Source of the DNA: JBGTIS01 sp041745535
Lineage (GTDB): Bacteria > Bacteroidota > Bacteroidia > Cytophagales > Cyclobacteriaceae
Assembly (NCBI GenBank): GCA_041745535.1
Contig: JBGTIS010000383.1
Coordinates: forward strand, 1 to 36,057
Reading direction: 5' to 3'
DNA: 36,057 nucleotides
The notes under the pieces are model-generated. The model saw only the letters and a program-made list of their open reading frames with translations. It did no database searches and was not told the origin of the DNA. The position numbers and the translations under genes were made by a program. Positions within the stretch are counted from its first letter, which is position 1. Every line of letters begins with the position of its first letter. Below, in pieces: positions 1 to 8,777 of the stretch.

Positions 1-888
1 CGCTTTAGTATTTCTGCTTCTGTAGGTTGGCCGGTCAGGAAATTCAGGTATTTGACCATGTCTTTGAGCGGTGCATTCAGCCCGCCATTCGAGGCGGTAA
101 TCCCTGTGTCAAAATCCAGTCCGTTGATTTCGGGTTTTCCGTTACGGATGGTATAATTGTTTGCCCGATATTTCAGCAAATGATATGGAGTGAGATCAAA
201 ATAAGAATTGCACATTTCCAGCGGCTTCAGAATGTTCTTATCAATGTAAACCTCATAATCGTCGCCAGTAAGGAGCTCGATAATTCTGCCCAGAAAAATA
301 ATAGCCGGATTAGAATAACTGAACTTCGAGCCGGGCTCAAACAAAATCTCAGTATAAGGCAACATGGCTGCGATCTGCTCCCATTTGGTGGGTTCAAACG
401 GGTGCCAGGGCTGGTTTCCGCCCCAGGGCCAGGTAGGGTCGCGAAAACCGGCCGAATGGCTCATCACCATTTTTATGGTAATCTGATCCATACTGCCATA
501 CGGATTATGCGCCTTCTGAAGCTCCGGCAAATATTTGGTTACCGGATCATGCAGGGTGAGTAAACCGCGGTCGCGGAGTTGCATCATGGCGATGGCTGTA
601 AATGTTTTGGTAATGGAAGCCCAATGGAAAATCAGTGTTTTCATCCACAGCACGTTCCTCACTGATAGCTGCCTTGCCATAATAGCTGGCACCTTTTATT
701 TGCCCTTTTTCCAGAAATAGCAAAGCGCCTCCCACTATCTGATTTTCCTTCAGTGTATTGCGAAAGTAGGTATTGGTTTCCTTCCAGGCTTTATCAAAAT
801 TTCTATTTTGCTGTGCCTGTGCCGGCCAAATGCCAGAAAATAAACTGATGGTCATAACCAGTAAAAATCTGTAATAAGATAAATTCAT
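1..888 (-). pseudogene. Serine hydrolase (class C beta-lactamase / penicillin-binding family), frameshifted, runs off left edge
   Basis: The gene starts at ATG 888-886 with a signal peptide ending near AQAQ, followed by the family's N-terminal strands (VGGALLFLEKGQ). Near position 633 one extra base shifts the frame, giving DENT then DFPLGF. In the other frame the protein resumes as IFHWASITKTF and stays open to base 1. That continuation contains the SxxK nucleophile motif (SITK), a YSN motif matching the YxN triad and typical family text such as MVMSHSAGF. The family includes exported esterases, D-aminopeptidases and beta-lactamase-like enzymes, so the substrate cannot be named. The reading frame is broken once, either by a true mutation or by a sequencing error. 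The third (KTG-like) motif lies beyond the window. It diverges from the gene at 1038. Confidence 0.85.
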
Positions 889-1037
889 AAGGGAGCAGTT
901 GATGGAATAATGGCCGGAATTTAGAAAAAAATGAGAGATTTGCCAGAAACCTTCTGGTGTATTCTGACTTTGTTTTTCACGATTAAAAATTAGAAAAAAC
1001 TCTTTGTATCATTTCATAGTAAACAAAAAGAAAAACT

Positions 1038-1970
1038 ATGCATAAAATATTGAAAATAGCCATACTGGGTATGGGTGGAGTAGGAGGGTTTTTAGGAGGA
1101 AAACTGGCTGTCCGGTATGAAAATTCAGAGAAAGCTGAAATTATTTTTTTAGCCCGTGGCGCCCATCTCAGGAAAATGGCTGAAAACGGATTGAAACTGA
1201 TTACGCCACACGGCGAGCTAACTGCCCGTCCCGCGCTGGTAACCGATCAGCCCAACCCGATAAACGATACGGTTGACTTGCTGGTCTGCTGTGTGAAAAG
1301 TTATGACCTGGAAGACAGCCTGAAGCCATTTCAGAAGATAATCGGCAACAACACCGCGATATTACCCTTTTTAAACGGCGTAGACGCCACTGAAAGGATA
1401 AAACGTTTATTTCCCGAAACGGAGGTTTGGGAAGGTTGCGTGTATATTTCCGCCCGGTTAACCGAGACTGGGGTAGTAACCGTAATCAGTGAAAAGCATC
1501 AGTTCTTTTTTGGAGCGCAACAGGCTGCTACTGATAAAATGCGGAAAATTGAAAGCATGTGCAAGGAAGCTGGTTTACAAACGCGATACAGCGAACATAT
1601 TACCCAAACTATTTGGGAGAAGTACTTTTTTATCGCCGCTGTGGCTACACTAACTTCCTATGCCCATGTAACCCTGGGCGATATTCTGGAAAGTAAGAAA
1701 TACAGCTTACACATGCGGGATTTACTAGAAGAGTTGAAAGCCATAACAGATGCTAAAAAAATTTCCGTACCGGAAGATATTGTTTCCAAAACCATGGATA
1801 AACTCAAAGCTTTCCCGCCGGAAACCACCTCATCCATGGCCAGCGATTTTGAAAAAGGCAGTACAACGGAACTGGACGCGCTCACCGGTTATGTAGTAGC
1901 TTTGGGCAAAAACCTACAGGTACCCACACCCACTTTTGAAAAAATGTTTTTGGCACTGAAGGGAAAATGA
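1038..1970 (+). CDS. Ketopantoate reductase family protein (PanE/ApbA-like)
   Basis: This 310-residue protein has the family's usual length. It opens with a Rossmann dinucleotide loop (GMGGVGGFLGG, residues 11-21). An LNGV segment at 112-115 matches the conserved NGV of 2-dehydropantoate 2-reductases. The expected catalytic lysine is K195 (IWEKYF) and the expected C-terminal glutamate is E278 (TTELD). Family members reduce ketopantoate to pantoate with NADPH for pantothenate and CoA synthesis, but many paralogues act on other 2-keto acids. The asparagine that usually follows the catalytic lysine in PanE is not visible (KYFFIAAV), so true PanE activity is uncertain. The ATG follows an A-rich leader without a clear ribosome binding site. 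No other pantothenate genes lie nearby. Confidence 0.85.
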   Translation: MHKILKIAILGMGGVGGFLGGKLAVRYENSEKAEIIFLARGAHLRKMAENGLKLITPHGELTARPALVTDQPNPINDTVDLLVCCVKSYDLEDSLKPFQKIIGNNTAILPFLNGVDATERIKRLFPETEVWEGCVYISARLTETGVVTVISEKHQFFFGAQQAATDKMRKIESMCKEAGLQTRYSEHITQTIWEKYFFIAAVATLTSYAHVTLGDILESKKYSLHMRDLLEELKAITDAKKISVPEDIVSKTMDKLKAFPPETTSSMASDFEKGSTTELDALTGYVVALGKNLQVPTPTFEKMFLALKGK

Positions 1971-2082
1971 GCATCCGGAGAGTCTTGTTAAAAACAGAAA
2001 TACTATTCTATTTGCAATTTTAGCTATATTGAGAAATTAACCAATTTTATGAAGCTAAATACAGGCTGATTCTGGCTATCAG

Positions 2083-3057
2083 TTATGTAAGTGAGCTTCT
2101 TTTCAAAAGCAAGTTGGTCAGAGCTTGCGCCCAACTTTGCTTAAAACGTTCTTTGACAAAGATCAAATCTCTGAGCAAACGCGCATCGCGCAAAGCATGC
2201 TCGCATTGATAGTTGTAATAGCTTTGCCAAAAATCATGGACGGCCACCCCCTGAAAACTTGGCGCAATATTAATATTATCCATTGCTTGTGTACCTCTTT
2301 TTTGGTGAATCCGCTAATAGGCATATTGGCTGGTAGAACAGCTATGCGACCAAAGTCGCTTAGACATTACCCGCGCACCTGTTTCATCGAAGCCTACTAC
2401 TTTACTACAGGACAATAATTCTTTGAGGCGATCCTCAAATACCTCTAGTCTATCATAAGCGGATTTACCAATATTGAATAAAGTACCTTTGCTGATATTG
2501 TGATTAAACAGATCGCTTATTAATTCCGCGGTTCGTTCATAGGGTAAAAGCTGATAGTTTTGTAAATAAACCAGTAGGCTTTTTATATTTGAACCATAAG
2601 CCACATGATGGCCCACTCCAGTTGGAAAACATTGGTATAGGCCGCAACTACAAGTCTTAACCTCTGATCGGTGTTCTATCACTTTAATCCGTAGGGAAGG
2701 TATATCATAAACTTGACGGCGTTCAATACAATCAGCTTTTTGAGCCCTAAGCGCTCTTTGGCAACACGCACAATATTCAACTTGATGTCGTATGATTTCA
2801 TCGGGGTGCTCACACATTTTTAGTGTATCACCACAATGTCCTTCTTGCCCCCCTAAGTTTCGGTGTGATTTTTTACGTAAACTTTTGGGTGGCTTACTAC
2901 TATTTCTACTGTTTTTTGAGATTTGATCTTCAAGTGCTTTAATACGTGCTTCCAGCTTTTGGATTTTTGACTCATATAGCATAGCTATAGCTTGGACTAC
3001 CGATTGGTTTTCCACAGCTAAACTCTTAATAAGGTCTTGTATTTCTTTTGGAAGCAT
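2083..3057 (-). pseudogene. IS66-family transposase, nonsense-interrupted and C-terminally truncated
   Basis: The N-terminal part begins with a coiled-coil (ESKIQKLEARIKALEDQ) and an SSKPPKS linker, then a cysteine-rich zinc-finger-like region (CACCQ, CSCG) and the first DDE aspartate in VGFDETGARV. All of these are typical of IS66 TnpC. At 2314-2316 an in-frame TAG follows STSQYAY. The same frame then resumes with KRGTQAMDN and HDFWQSYYNYQCEHAL, which contains the second catalytic aspartate. Similarity stops near 2090 and the C-terminal third with the catalytic glutamate is missing. No partner ORFs (TnpA, TnpB) and no convincing terminal inverted repeats were seen, so this is a dead remnant. 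Confidence 0.88.
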
Positions 3058-3108
3058 CCCAAAAAATAAAAATTATTTCTTAATCCTCAGCATTGTTGTG
3101 CTGAATAG

Positions 3109-3466
3109 TTACAAAATATCTATGTTTATAACCCTAAAAATGAGTTGCTTTCTATAATCATAGGATATTATACATCTGATACTTTAAATAAAATTAGTTT
3201 TGCTGGGCATGACTTCAAAATTACTTTATCTGAATTGGAATTAACTTTGGGAAATTATTGTCTTGCCTACAATTTTAGGGATAATTTTACGCGGTTTTTT
3301 TTCGAATCACTGTATAATCTTCACAAAGCAAAAAGTATTACTCTAAGAAAACAATATTTTTAAGGATAATGACAGATTTTTTACAGTGAAGGATCCAAAA
3401 GGTAATGTTAACCAACTTCAAAAATCAGCTTTATTCTTTAACAATTTCACTATCTATATAAAGTAA
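3109..3466 (+). pseudogene. Orphan gene fragment with a +1 frameshift, function unknown
   Basis: A frame open from 3109 reads through NPKNELLSIIIGYY and a compact mixed sequence to a stop at 3361-3363. The +1 frame then continues as FKDNDRFFTVKDPKGNVNQ to a stop at 3464-3466. The two pieces join smoothly at KQY/FKDND, so this is probably one gene that has shifted frame and lost its start. The only start in the first frame is TTG at 3145, and the sequence is AT-rich compared with the neighbours. It lies directly beside the IS66 remnant, whose insertion may have removed the N-terminus. I do not recognise the family. Confidence 0.35.
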
Positions 3467-3616
3467 GTCCACATTGTTCCAATAAAGACCTTGAACCTGT
3501 ATTGGTAAGCATTTTATTAATGAGATAAAAAAACACTTTCATTTATTACTTCAATTTTTTGCGTTAAGCGCCTATCAGAATGGAATTGCCACAGGAAATT
3601 GAGCAATTCATAAAAC

Positions 3617-3649
3617 AAAAAGCAGCTGATGCTACATCAACTGCTTTTT
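3617..3649 (-). terminator. Strong hairpin terminator after the T9SS cargo gene
   Basis: AAAAAGCAG (3617-3625) pairs with CTGCTTTTT (3641-3649). The stem is extended inward by TGATG/CATCA around a CTA loop, with a single mismatch. Read on the minus strand it ends in a T-rich run, as expected for an intrinsic terminator about 50 bp after the stop at 3703. The A-run and T-run symmetry would allow it to act in both directions. Confidence 0.75.
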
Positions 3650-3702
3650 GCCGGGAAATTTAAAGATATATCCTTGGCTGCCCAAGGGGTATCGTTCCGG
3701 TA

Positions 3703-6396
3703 TTACCGCACTACAAATTTCCTGAACACAGGTTGGCTGTTATTTCCTAACCGCAGGGTGTAAATACCAGGATTTAATTTTTCATTGAAATCAATGGCGA
3801 TCTCCTCATTTTCCAGTACCGTTATTTGCTCCGCATAGACCACAAATCCAGCCAGATCAAATATGGTTAGCGAAAGGTTTTGTGCTTCCATACCAGTCAG
3901 GCTCAGGGTAATGCGTGCTCCATTGTTAGGCACCGGATAAAGCTTAACTTCTTTGGTAGCCAACCTGTAGCTGCTGTGATTACTCACAGCCACAAATTCT
4001 GAATAGGTGAAGTTGCCATCAAAATCAGTTTGCTTTAACCTGTAATACGCGATACCTGCATACGGCTTGTTGTCTGTAGTAACATAGGTGCTGGCACCAT
4101 TGTACGTACCTTTTCCTTGTACGGTCGCTACCTGCTCATAGGTTTTGAAATCTGAAGTTTTTTCAATGGTGAAGAAATCGTTATTTAATTCTGAGGCGGT
4201 TATCCATTGCAGTTGTACCTGGCCCTGATTCAGATTTGCTGAGAACGACGTTAGTTCAATGGGCAATGTACCGGAATTGGAGGTTTCAAGTCCAAAAGGA
4301 GAAAAAGAGCTGATGCCGGTAGCCATGGCGGTGTAAGGGCCGCTTCCGGAAGCAGCGGTAAAGGCTTTTTCCTCCCATTTTGTACCATTATGGTGTACTA
4401 AGGTTAAACCGGTGCGGTCAAAATTAGGCAGTTCGTTGCTGGCATTCCACTGAAAGGTAAGGGCAGCATTAGAACCACCAATTACGGCTTCGGTAATAAA
4501 CCACGAACGGTCTACCACATCTTCGCTGGCTGCTGTACCACTTCCACAACTTCCATCAAAATATACTCCCGAGCAAATTTTTACCCCAAAATTATCGGCT
4601 GTTCCGGTGCTGTTATTAATCCACAGGGGGGTGTAGCTGCTTGCGCTAACGCCTACTGGAAACAGAACGTCACCAGTTCTTGCTCCTGCACCCAAAGCAT
4701 TCTGTATCAGTTGTCCGCCGCTATTGGTTACTACGTATGATGCCGCACTACCGCTTACCACACTAGCAGTATTGCCCAGCGTCAGGTTATATTCGCCCAG
4801 CGCAATGCTACCGGCAGTCAGGGTTAGGTTACCGTTTACCTGCACATTTCCATTGGCCAACGTAACCAAACCAGCAGTTTTGTTGATGGTCAGGTGATTA
4901 AAGGTTTCTCCTCCAGCGTTGCTGATAATCTGGTCGCCACTTCCATCCAGGGTCACCGTTTGCGATCCTTCCGTAAAGCTACCGCCGGCATTAATCCAGT
5001 TACCGCCCAGCGTGATGTTATCTGAACCGCTGGCCACGTTGAGGGTAGCCGCACCGGCCAGTGTCAGGTTACCATTCACATCCATATTGTTTTGTGAAGT
5101 CTTGGTTCCTGAAGCGGAAAGGATCAGGTTTACATACCTTACCGGCAGGATGTTCTGATTACCGTTGGCATTGTAATTAAAGGTATTGGTTGCGCCTGAG
5201 CAGTTCAGAACGGTATTCATGCTATTGTCATAAGCTGTACCGGCGTAGCTCCAGTTCCAGGTGCCGCCGTTCAGGTTATTAAAGCTGCTGCCCGTATCAA
5301 TAGAGCCATTGGTGAAAGTACCGGACTGATTAATGGTGCCGGAATTATTAATGGTCATGTTGCCATTGGTTAATGTAATGGCATCGCCAAGGTTTAAAGT
5401 GGCACCGGTGCTGTTGGTAATCAGGTTGTTGTCATCTCCGTTTCCGCTGGTAATGTCATCGGCTATGGTAAGGGTACCATTATTGGTGAAAGTGTGGTTA
5501 TCGTTAGAAAACTTCAGGTCATTGCCAATTACCAGGGTACCATTGTTGGTAAATGAAGAACCGGAAGTAACAAAATCTAAGGTAGATACCACGTTTAAAG
5601 TTCTGTTCAGGTTATTGGTCATATTGCCATTGTTGATGAAAATATTTTCTACAACCCCATTTACATTAGTACTAATAGTGTTATTGTTTCCTATATATAC
5701 ATCGGTGGTTCCATCAGGATAACAGTTACACGCGGCATTGCCAAAGCCAGATACCGACCAGTTATTTTCTTCGTCCCAGTTTCCATTGGCTCTGGTATAC
5801 AACGATATATTGGTAGCAGTAGAATGTACGTACACATTGTCAAAGCCATGTCCTTCGTTAACGCCGTCGTTGTTGCGCATGCGTACCACAATTTGTACCA
5901 TATTGCCGGTAACACCGGAAACACTAACAGGTGTCGGGGTGAACATGTTCCCTGTAAAATTAAAGTCATCGGTTAAATTTCTTATCAACACCTCGCTGCC
6001 ACCATTTACCCTATAATAAAACCGGATATAATCATTCGACTCAAAATCACCCATTTCATAGGCATCCATTGAAATATCGACACCATCCGGAAAGCTTGAA
6101 ATATTCATTACCTCAGACCTCCAAACACCTTCCCCATCCAGGTCGAATCCACCAAACAATCCATAAATCACAAAAAGCTCTCCTCCATCGGCTAAATAGG
6201 TTCCCGAAACATCGCGGGTCCAGGCAGTTTTACCGTTGTCGGTGGTAGTGTAATCGGCAAGCTCATCAAAGTTTTCAAAATAAATAGTCTGGGCTTTTCC
6301 TGTAAGGGTGAAAAGGAATAGAATAAAAGAAATTACCGTATTTAACCGGTTTCTTTTGATTGTCAGCTTTTTCTCGTTGATGTACCTAGTCTTCAT
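3703..6396 (-). CDS. Secreted surface protein with T9SS C-terminal sorting domain
   Basis: The protein has 897 residues from the ATG at 6396; a GTG two codons upstream is less likely. A signal peptide (FILFLFTLTGKAQ) is followed by a lectin/MAM-like jelly-roll segment of about 170 residues beginning YFENFDELADY. The middle has many Asn/Thr/Gly-rich beta-helix-like repeats (FTNNGTL, INNSGTINQSG). The C-terminal part carries the common Bacteroidota module LPIELTSFSA...WITASE and then a type A T9SS sorting domain (LYPVPNNG... ending PVFRKFVVR). The protein should cross the outer membrane through T9SS and be released or anchored at the surface. No catalytic domain is visible, so an adhesin or matrix role is an inference. 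It is monocistronic. Confidence 0.85.
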   Translation of the reverse strand: MKTRYINEKKLTIKRNRLNTVISFILFLFTLTGKAQTIYFENFDELADYTTTDNGKTAWTRDVSGTYLADGGELFVIYGLFGGFDLDGEGVWRSEVMNISSFPDGVDISMDAYEMGDFESNDYIRFYYRVNGGSEVLIRNLTDDFNFTGNMFTPTPVSVSGVTGNMVQIVVRMRNNDGVNEGHGFDNVYVHSTATNISLYTRANGNWDEENNWSVSGFGNAACNCYPDGTTDVYIGNNNTISTNVNGVVENIFINNGNMTNNLNRTLNVVSTLDFVTSGSSFTNNGTLVIGNDLKFSNDNHTFTNNGTLTIADDITSGNGDDNNLITNSTGATLNLGDAITLTNGNMTINNSGTINQSGTFTNGSIDTGSSFNNLNGGTWNWSYAGTAYDNSMNTVLNCSGATNTFNYNANGNQNILPVRYVNLILSASGTKTSQNNMDVNGNLTLAGAATLNVASGSDNITLGGNWINAGGSFTEGSQTVTLDGSGDQIISNAGGETFNHLTINKTAGLVTLANGNVQVNGNLTLTAGSIALGEYNLTLGNTASVVSGSAASYVVTNSGGQLIQNALGAGARTGDVLFPVGVSASSYTPLWINNSTGTADNFGVKICSGVYFDGSCGSGTAASEDVVDRSWFITEAVIGGSNAALTFQWNASNELPNFDRTGLTLVHHNGTKWEEKAFTAASGSGPYTAMATGISSFSPFGLETSNSGTLPIELTSFSANLNQGQVQLQWITASELNNDFFTIEKTSDFKTYEQVATVQGKGTYNGASTYVTTDNKPYAGIAYYRLKQTDFDGNFTYSEFVAVSNHSSYRLATKEVKLYPVPNNGARITLSLTGMEAQNLSLTIFDLAGFVVYAEQITVLENEEIAIDFNEKLNPGIYTLRLGNNSQPVFRKFVVR

Positions 6397-6402
6397 AAAC
6401 AC

Positions 6403-6911
6403 TGTAATTTATAGTGCTCAATATTAATATTATTTAATTGAGCGTACTTGTAAGTTTATGCGTAATAAGTAATCATAAAGTACACCAAATAAGATATTAT
6501 GAAAGCTAAGTGAAGGGGTAATATTAAAAAAATATTTCTAAAACACCTGTTTAAACGTATATTTAAAGCTTTTTTTTATTAATAGGCAAGAAAAGCATGA
6601 GCCAAGTAAAAGAAACATTCTGGGAATGAGATATTATTTTAGGAAGACTTTCCCAAAAATAGACAAAGGATATAATACTTAAAAAGCACAATTACAATGT
6701 TAATGAGGTTTGTATATAGTTTTGACTGCGTTTATCGCTTCGGATAGCTCCTATAGGCATCTGAAAAATACCTGGCAGTTTGCGCTGTTTATTTTAATTG
6801 TATCTGAAAAAATCCAACGGTGAATAAACATAAGCTCAAGCCTGCTGGTTATCAGAAATTACGCGTTTTAATTTTCGTAACGGCTGACTATAGCTGCACA
6901 AACTTTAATTG
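6403..6911. other. Intergenic region between divergent T9SS cargo and antiporter genes
   Basis: This is about 500 bp of AT-rich, non-coding sequence. An inverted repeat GCTCAAT (6416-6422) / ATTGAGC (6437-6443) lies just upstream of the cargo gene and could form a leader hairpin or an operator. A TAGTTTTG at 6717-6724 matches the -7 consensus for the plus strand but has no clear -33 partner and lies about 190 bp from the antiporter start. Nothing else was recognised. Confidence 0.4.
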
Positions 6912-8165
6912 ATGGATCGTTATATTGTAAGTATTACTATTATCGGTATCGCGGCATTAGGCATGGCCTGGATCCCCAGCCTTACCAGAAAAATTAATAT
7001 TTCTTATTCTATTGTATTTCTTTTGTTTGGCATTATTGCCTACAGCCTGCTCAATGAGCTGCCCTGGCCCAATCCTATTTGGCAGGAAGACTATACCGTG
7101 CATTTAACCGAACTGGTAGTAATTATCGCGCTGATGGGTTCCGGTATTAAAATAGACCAGCGTTTTTCCTTTAAAAAATGGGCTGTACCCTTCCGGCTGG
7201 TTACCATTACCATGTTGCTGAATATTGGCATTGTGGCTGCCCTGGCCATTTGGGTATTAGGTTTCAATATTCCCTCTGCCATATTGTTAGGCGCCGTACT
7301 GGCCCCTACCGATCCGGTGCTGGCAGCCGATGTGCAGGTGGGGCCGCCCAACGAAGGGGGGCACGATAATGTGCGTTTTGCCCTTACCGCGGAGGCCGGC
7401 CTTAACGATGGCATGGCTTTTCCTTTTACCTGGCTGGCTATTGTACTGGCCCTGGCAGGACAATCCGGCGAACCCTGGTTCATGGACTGGGTGCTGAATG
7501 AATTGCTGTACAAATTACTGGCGGGTACCGCGGTGGGCTTTTTACTGGGCAAGCTTATCGTTTATTTGTTTTTTGTGCTACCGGAAAAGTACGATATGGG
7601 CCATGTGCGCGATGGCTTTGTGGCTATTTCCGCTACACTGCTCATTTATGGCGTTACAGAATTGATCCATGGTTATGGCTTTATCGCGGTTTTTGTAGGC
7701 GCCATCACCATCAGAAACTTTGAGATGAAGCACGATTACCACCGTGAACTGCACCGGTTTACTGACCAGATAGAACGCATTCTGCTGGCAGTTTTACTTA
7801 CCCTTTTCGGAGGCAGCATCGTGAACGGATTGCTTTCTAACCTTACCTGGGAGATGGCCGCAATCGGAATTGGTTTTGTGCTTATTATCCGTCCGGTGAG
7901 CGGATTGGTGGGGCTGATTGGTACACCGCTGAAGTTTCGGGAGAAAGTGGCCATCAGCTTTTTTGGCATCAAAGGCATTGGTTCCTTTTTCTATTTGGCG
8001 TTCGCTATGGATAAAACCGAGTTTTATAATATAGAAGAACTCTGGTCTATGACCGCTTTTATTGTATTGCTGTCTATTTTAATGCACGGCTTAACCGCTA
8101 CTTTTTCCATGAAAAAAATGGACCTGCGACAAAAGATAGAAGAAAAGGAAGAAGCAGCCAGGTGA
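6912..8165 (+). CDS. Na+/H+ antiporter, CPA1 (NhaP-type) family
   Basis: This 417-residue integral membrane protein has about 12 hydrophobic segments. It carries the CPA1 motifs APTDPVLA (residues 131-138) and EAGLNDG (161-167), in which the ND pair (N165, D166) is the ion-binding site of NhaP-type antiporters. Such proteins exchange cytoplasmic Na+ or K+ for protons to control pH and salt. The tail is short and charged (QKIEEKEEAAR), without the long regulatory domain of some NhaP proteins. I chose ATG 6912 rather than the TTG directly before it. It stands alone and converges on the thioesterase gene. Ion specificity cannot be read from the sequence. Confidence 0.88.
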   Translation: MDRYIVSITIIGIAALGMAWIPSLTRKINISYSIVFLLFGIIAYSLLNELPWPNPIWQEDYTVHLTELVVIIALMGSGIKIDQRFSFKKWAVPFRLVTITMLLNIGIVAALAIWVLGFNIPSAILLGAVLAPTDPVLAADVQVGPPNEGGHDNVRFALTAEAGLNDGMAFPFTWLAIVLALAGQSGEPWFMDWVLNELLYKLLAGTAVGFLLGKLIVYLFFVLPEKYDMGHVRDGFVAISATLLIYGVTELIHGYGFIAVFVGAITIRNFEMKHDYHRELHRFTDQIERILLAVLLTLFGGSIVNGLLSNLTWEMAAIGIGFVLIIRPVSGLVGLIGTPLKFREKVAISFFGIKGIGSFFYLAFAMDKTEFYNIEELWSMTAFIVLLSILMHGLTATFSMKKMDLRQKIEEKEEAAR

Positions 8166-8197
8166 TCAGGCGCAATCGTAAAGTTGAGGTTGTTTTA

Positions 8198-8608
8198 TTA
8201 TACTATTAAACCTGGCGCATCGAAAATACTTTTAATTTCATCGCCAATCCGTACGGGTTTGTTACCCTGCACACTAAGCAGGCACCAAACCGTTTTAGCG
8301 TCTACCAGCAGCCGATGGTCGCTTTGCCGCATTAAATGCACCACCCGTGTTGATTTTGGGCCCGCGTAATCGTGCACCCAGGTCTGGACGAATATTTTGT
8401 CGTGTAAAAATGCCGGCAGGTGGTAATCAATTTCATGGCGCAGCACTACCCAGTACCATTTTTCTTTCACAGCAGCCGGCGCTATCCGATACCAGTGGGC
8501 GGCAGCGGCCTCCTGTATCCATTTTACATATACTACATTGTTTACATGATTGAGTTCGTCCAGATCTGCTGATTGTACAGAAAAAGTATGCTGATATACT
8601 GACGGCAT
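8198..8608 (-). CDS. Acyl-CoA thioesterase, hotdog fold (4HBT-like)
   Basis: From ATG 8608 the protein has 136 residues, the usual length for a single hotdog domain; a GTG 11 codons upstream is the alternative start. The N-terminal pattern FSVQSADLDELNHVNNVVYVKW fits 4-hydroxybenzoyl-CoA thioesterase-like enzymes, with the active-site acid in the DxxxxNHVNN stretch before the central helix. Such enzymes hydrolyse acyl-CoA or acyl-ACP in the cytoplasm. The substrate is unknown and no fatty-acid gene lies next to it. It is convergent with the antiporter gene, with only about 30 bp between their stops. Confidence 0.82.
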   Translation of the reverse strand: MPSVYQHTFSVQSADLDELNHVNNVVYVKWIQEAAAAHWYRIAPAAVKEKWYWVVLRHEIDYHLPAFLHDKIFVQTWVHDYAGPKSTRVVHLMRQSDHRLLVDAKTVWCLLSVQGNKPVRIGDEIKSIFDAPGLIV

Positions 8609-8718
8609 GGGCTTATTGATTTTGATTGTATGTTGATACACTGAAACTGTAATATATTTAAATTTTCTATAATGAAAACCAAGATATTTGATGAATGGAT
8701 AGTTTTTAATCTCTCAGG

Positions 8719-8750
8719 TTGGGTGAATACCTGTTCCTGTAGTATACTTG
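8719..8750 (+). promoter_or_regulatory. Candidate Bacteroidota promoter of the chitinase gene
   Basis: TTG at 8719-8721 and TATACTTG at 8743-8750 (one mismatch to TAnnTTTG) are 21 bp apart, within the spacing reported for -33/-7 promoters in this phylum. The -7 element ends 27 bp before the ATG at 8778. Confidence 0.4.
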
Positions 8751-8777
8751 CGTTTCCGATAACTAAAACCCATTCCT

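Noticed and set aside
27..563. A 178-codon plus-strand reading frame
   Set aside because: The opposite strand encodes the second half of the serine hydrolase with intact motifs, so this is its shadow.
4101..4112. GTACGTAC sites at about 4104 and 5826 as further LacI-type operators
   Set aside because: Both lie inside the T9SS cargo gene and lack the GGG/CCC arms of the 14-bp palindrome.
5333..5722. A 129-codon plus-strand reading frame rich in Leu and Val
   Set aside because: It is the complement of Asn/Thr-rich repeats in the T9SS cargo gene; the hydrophobic look is a by-product.
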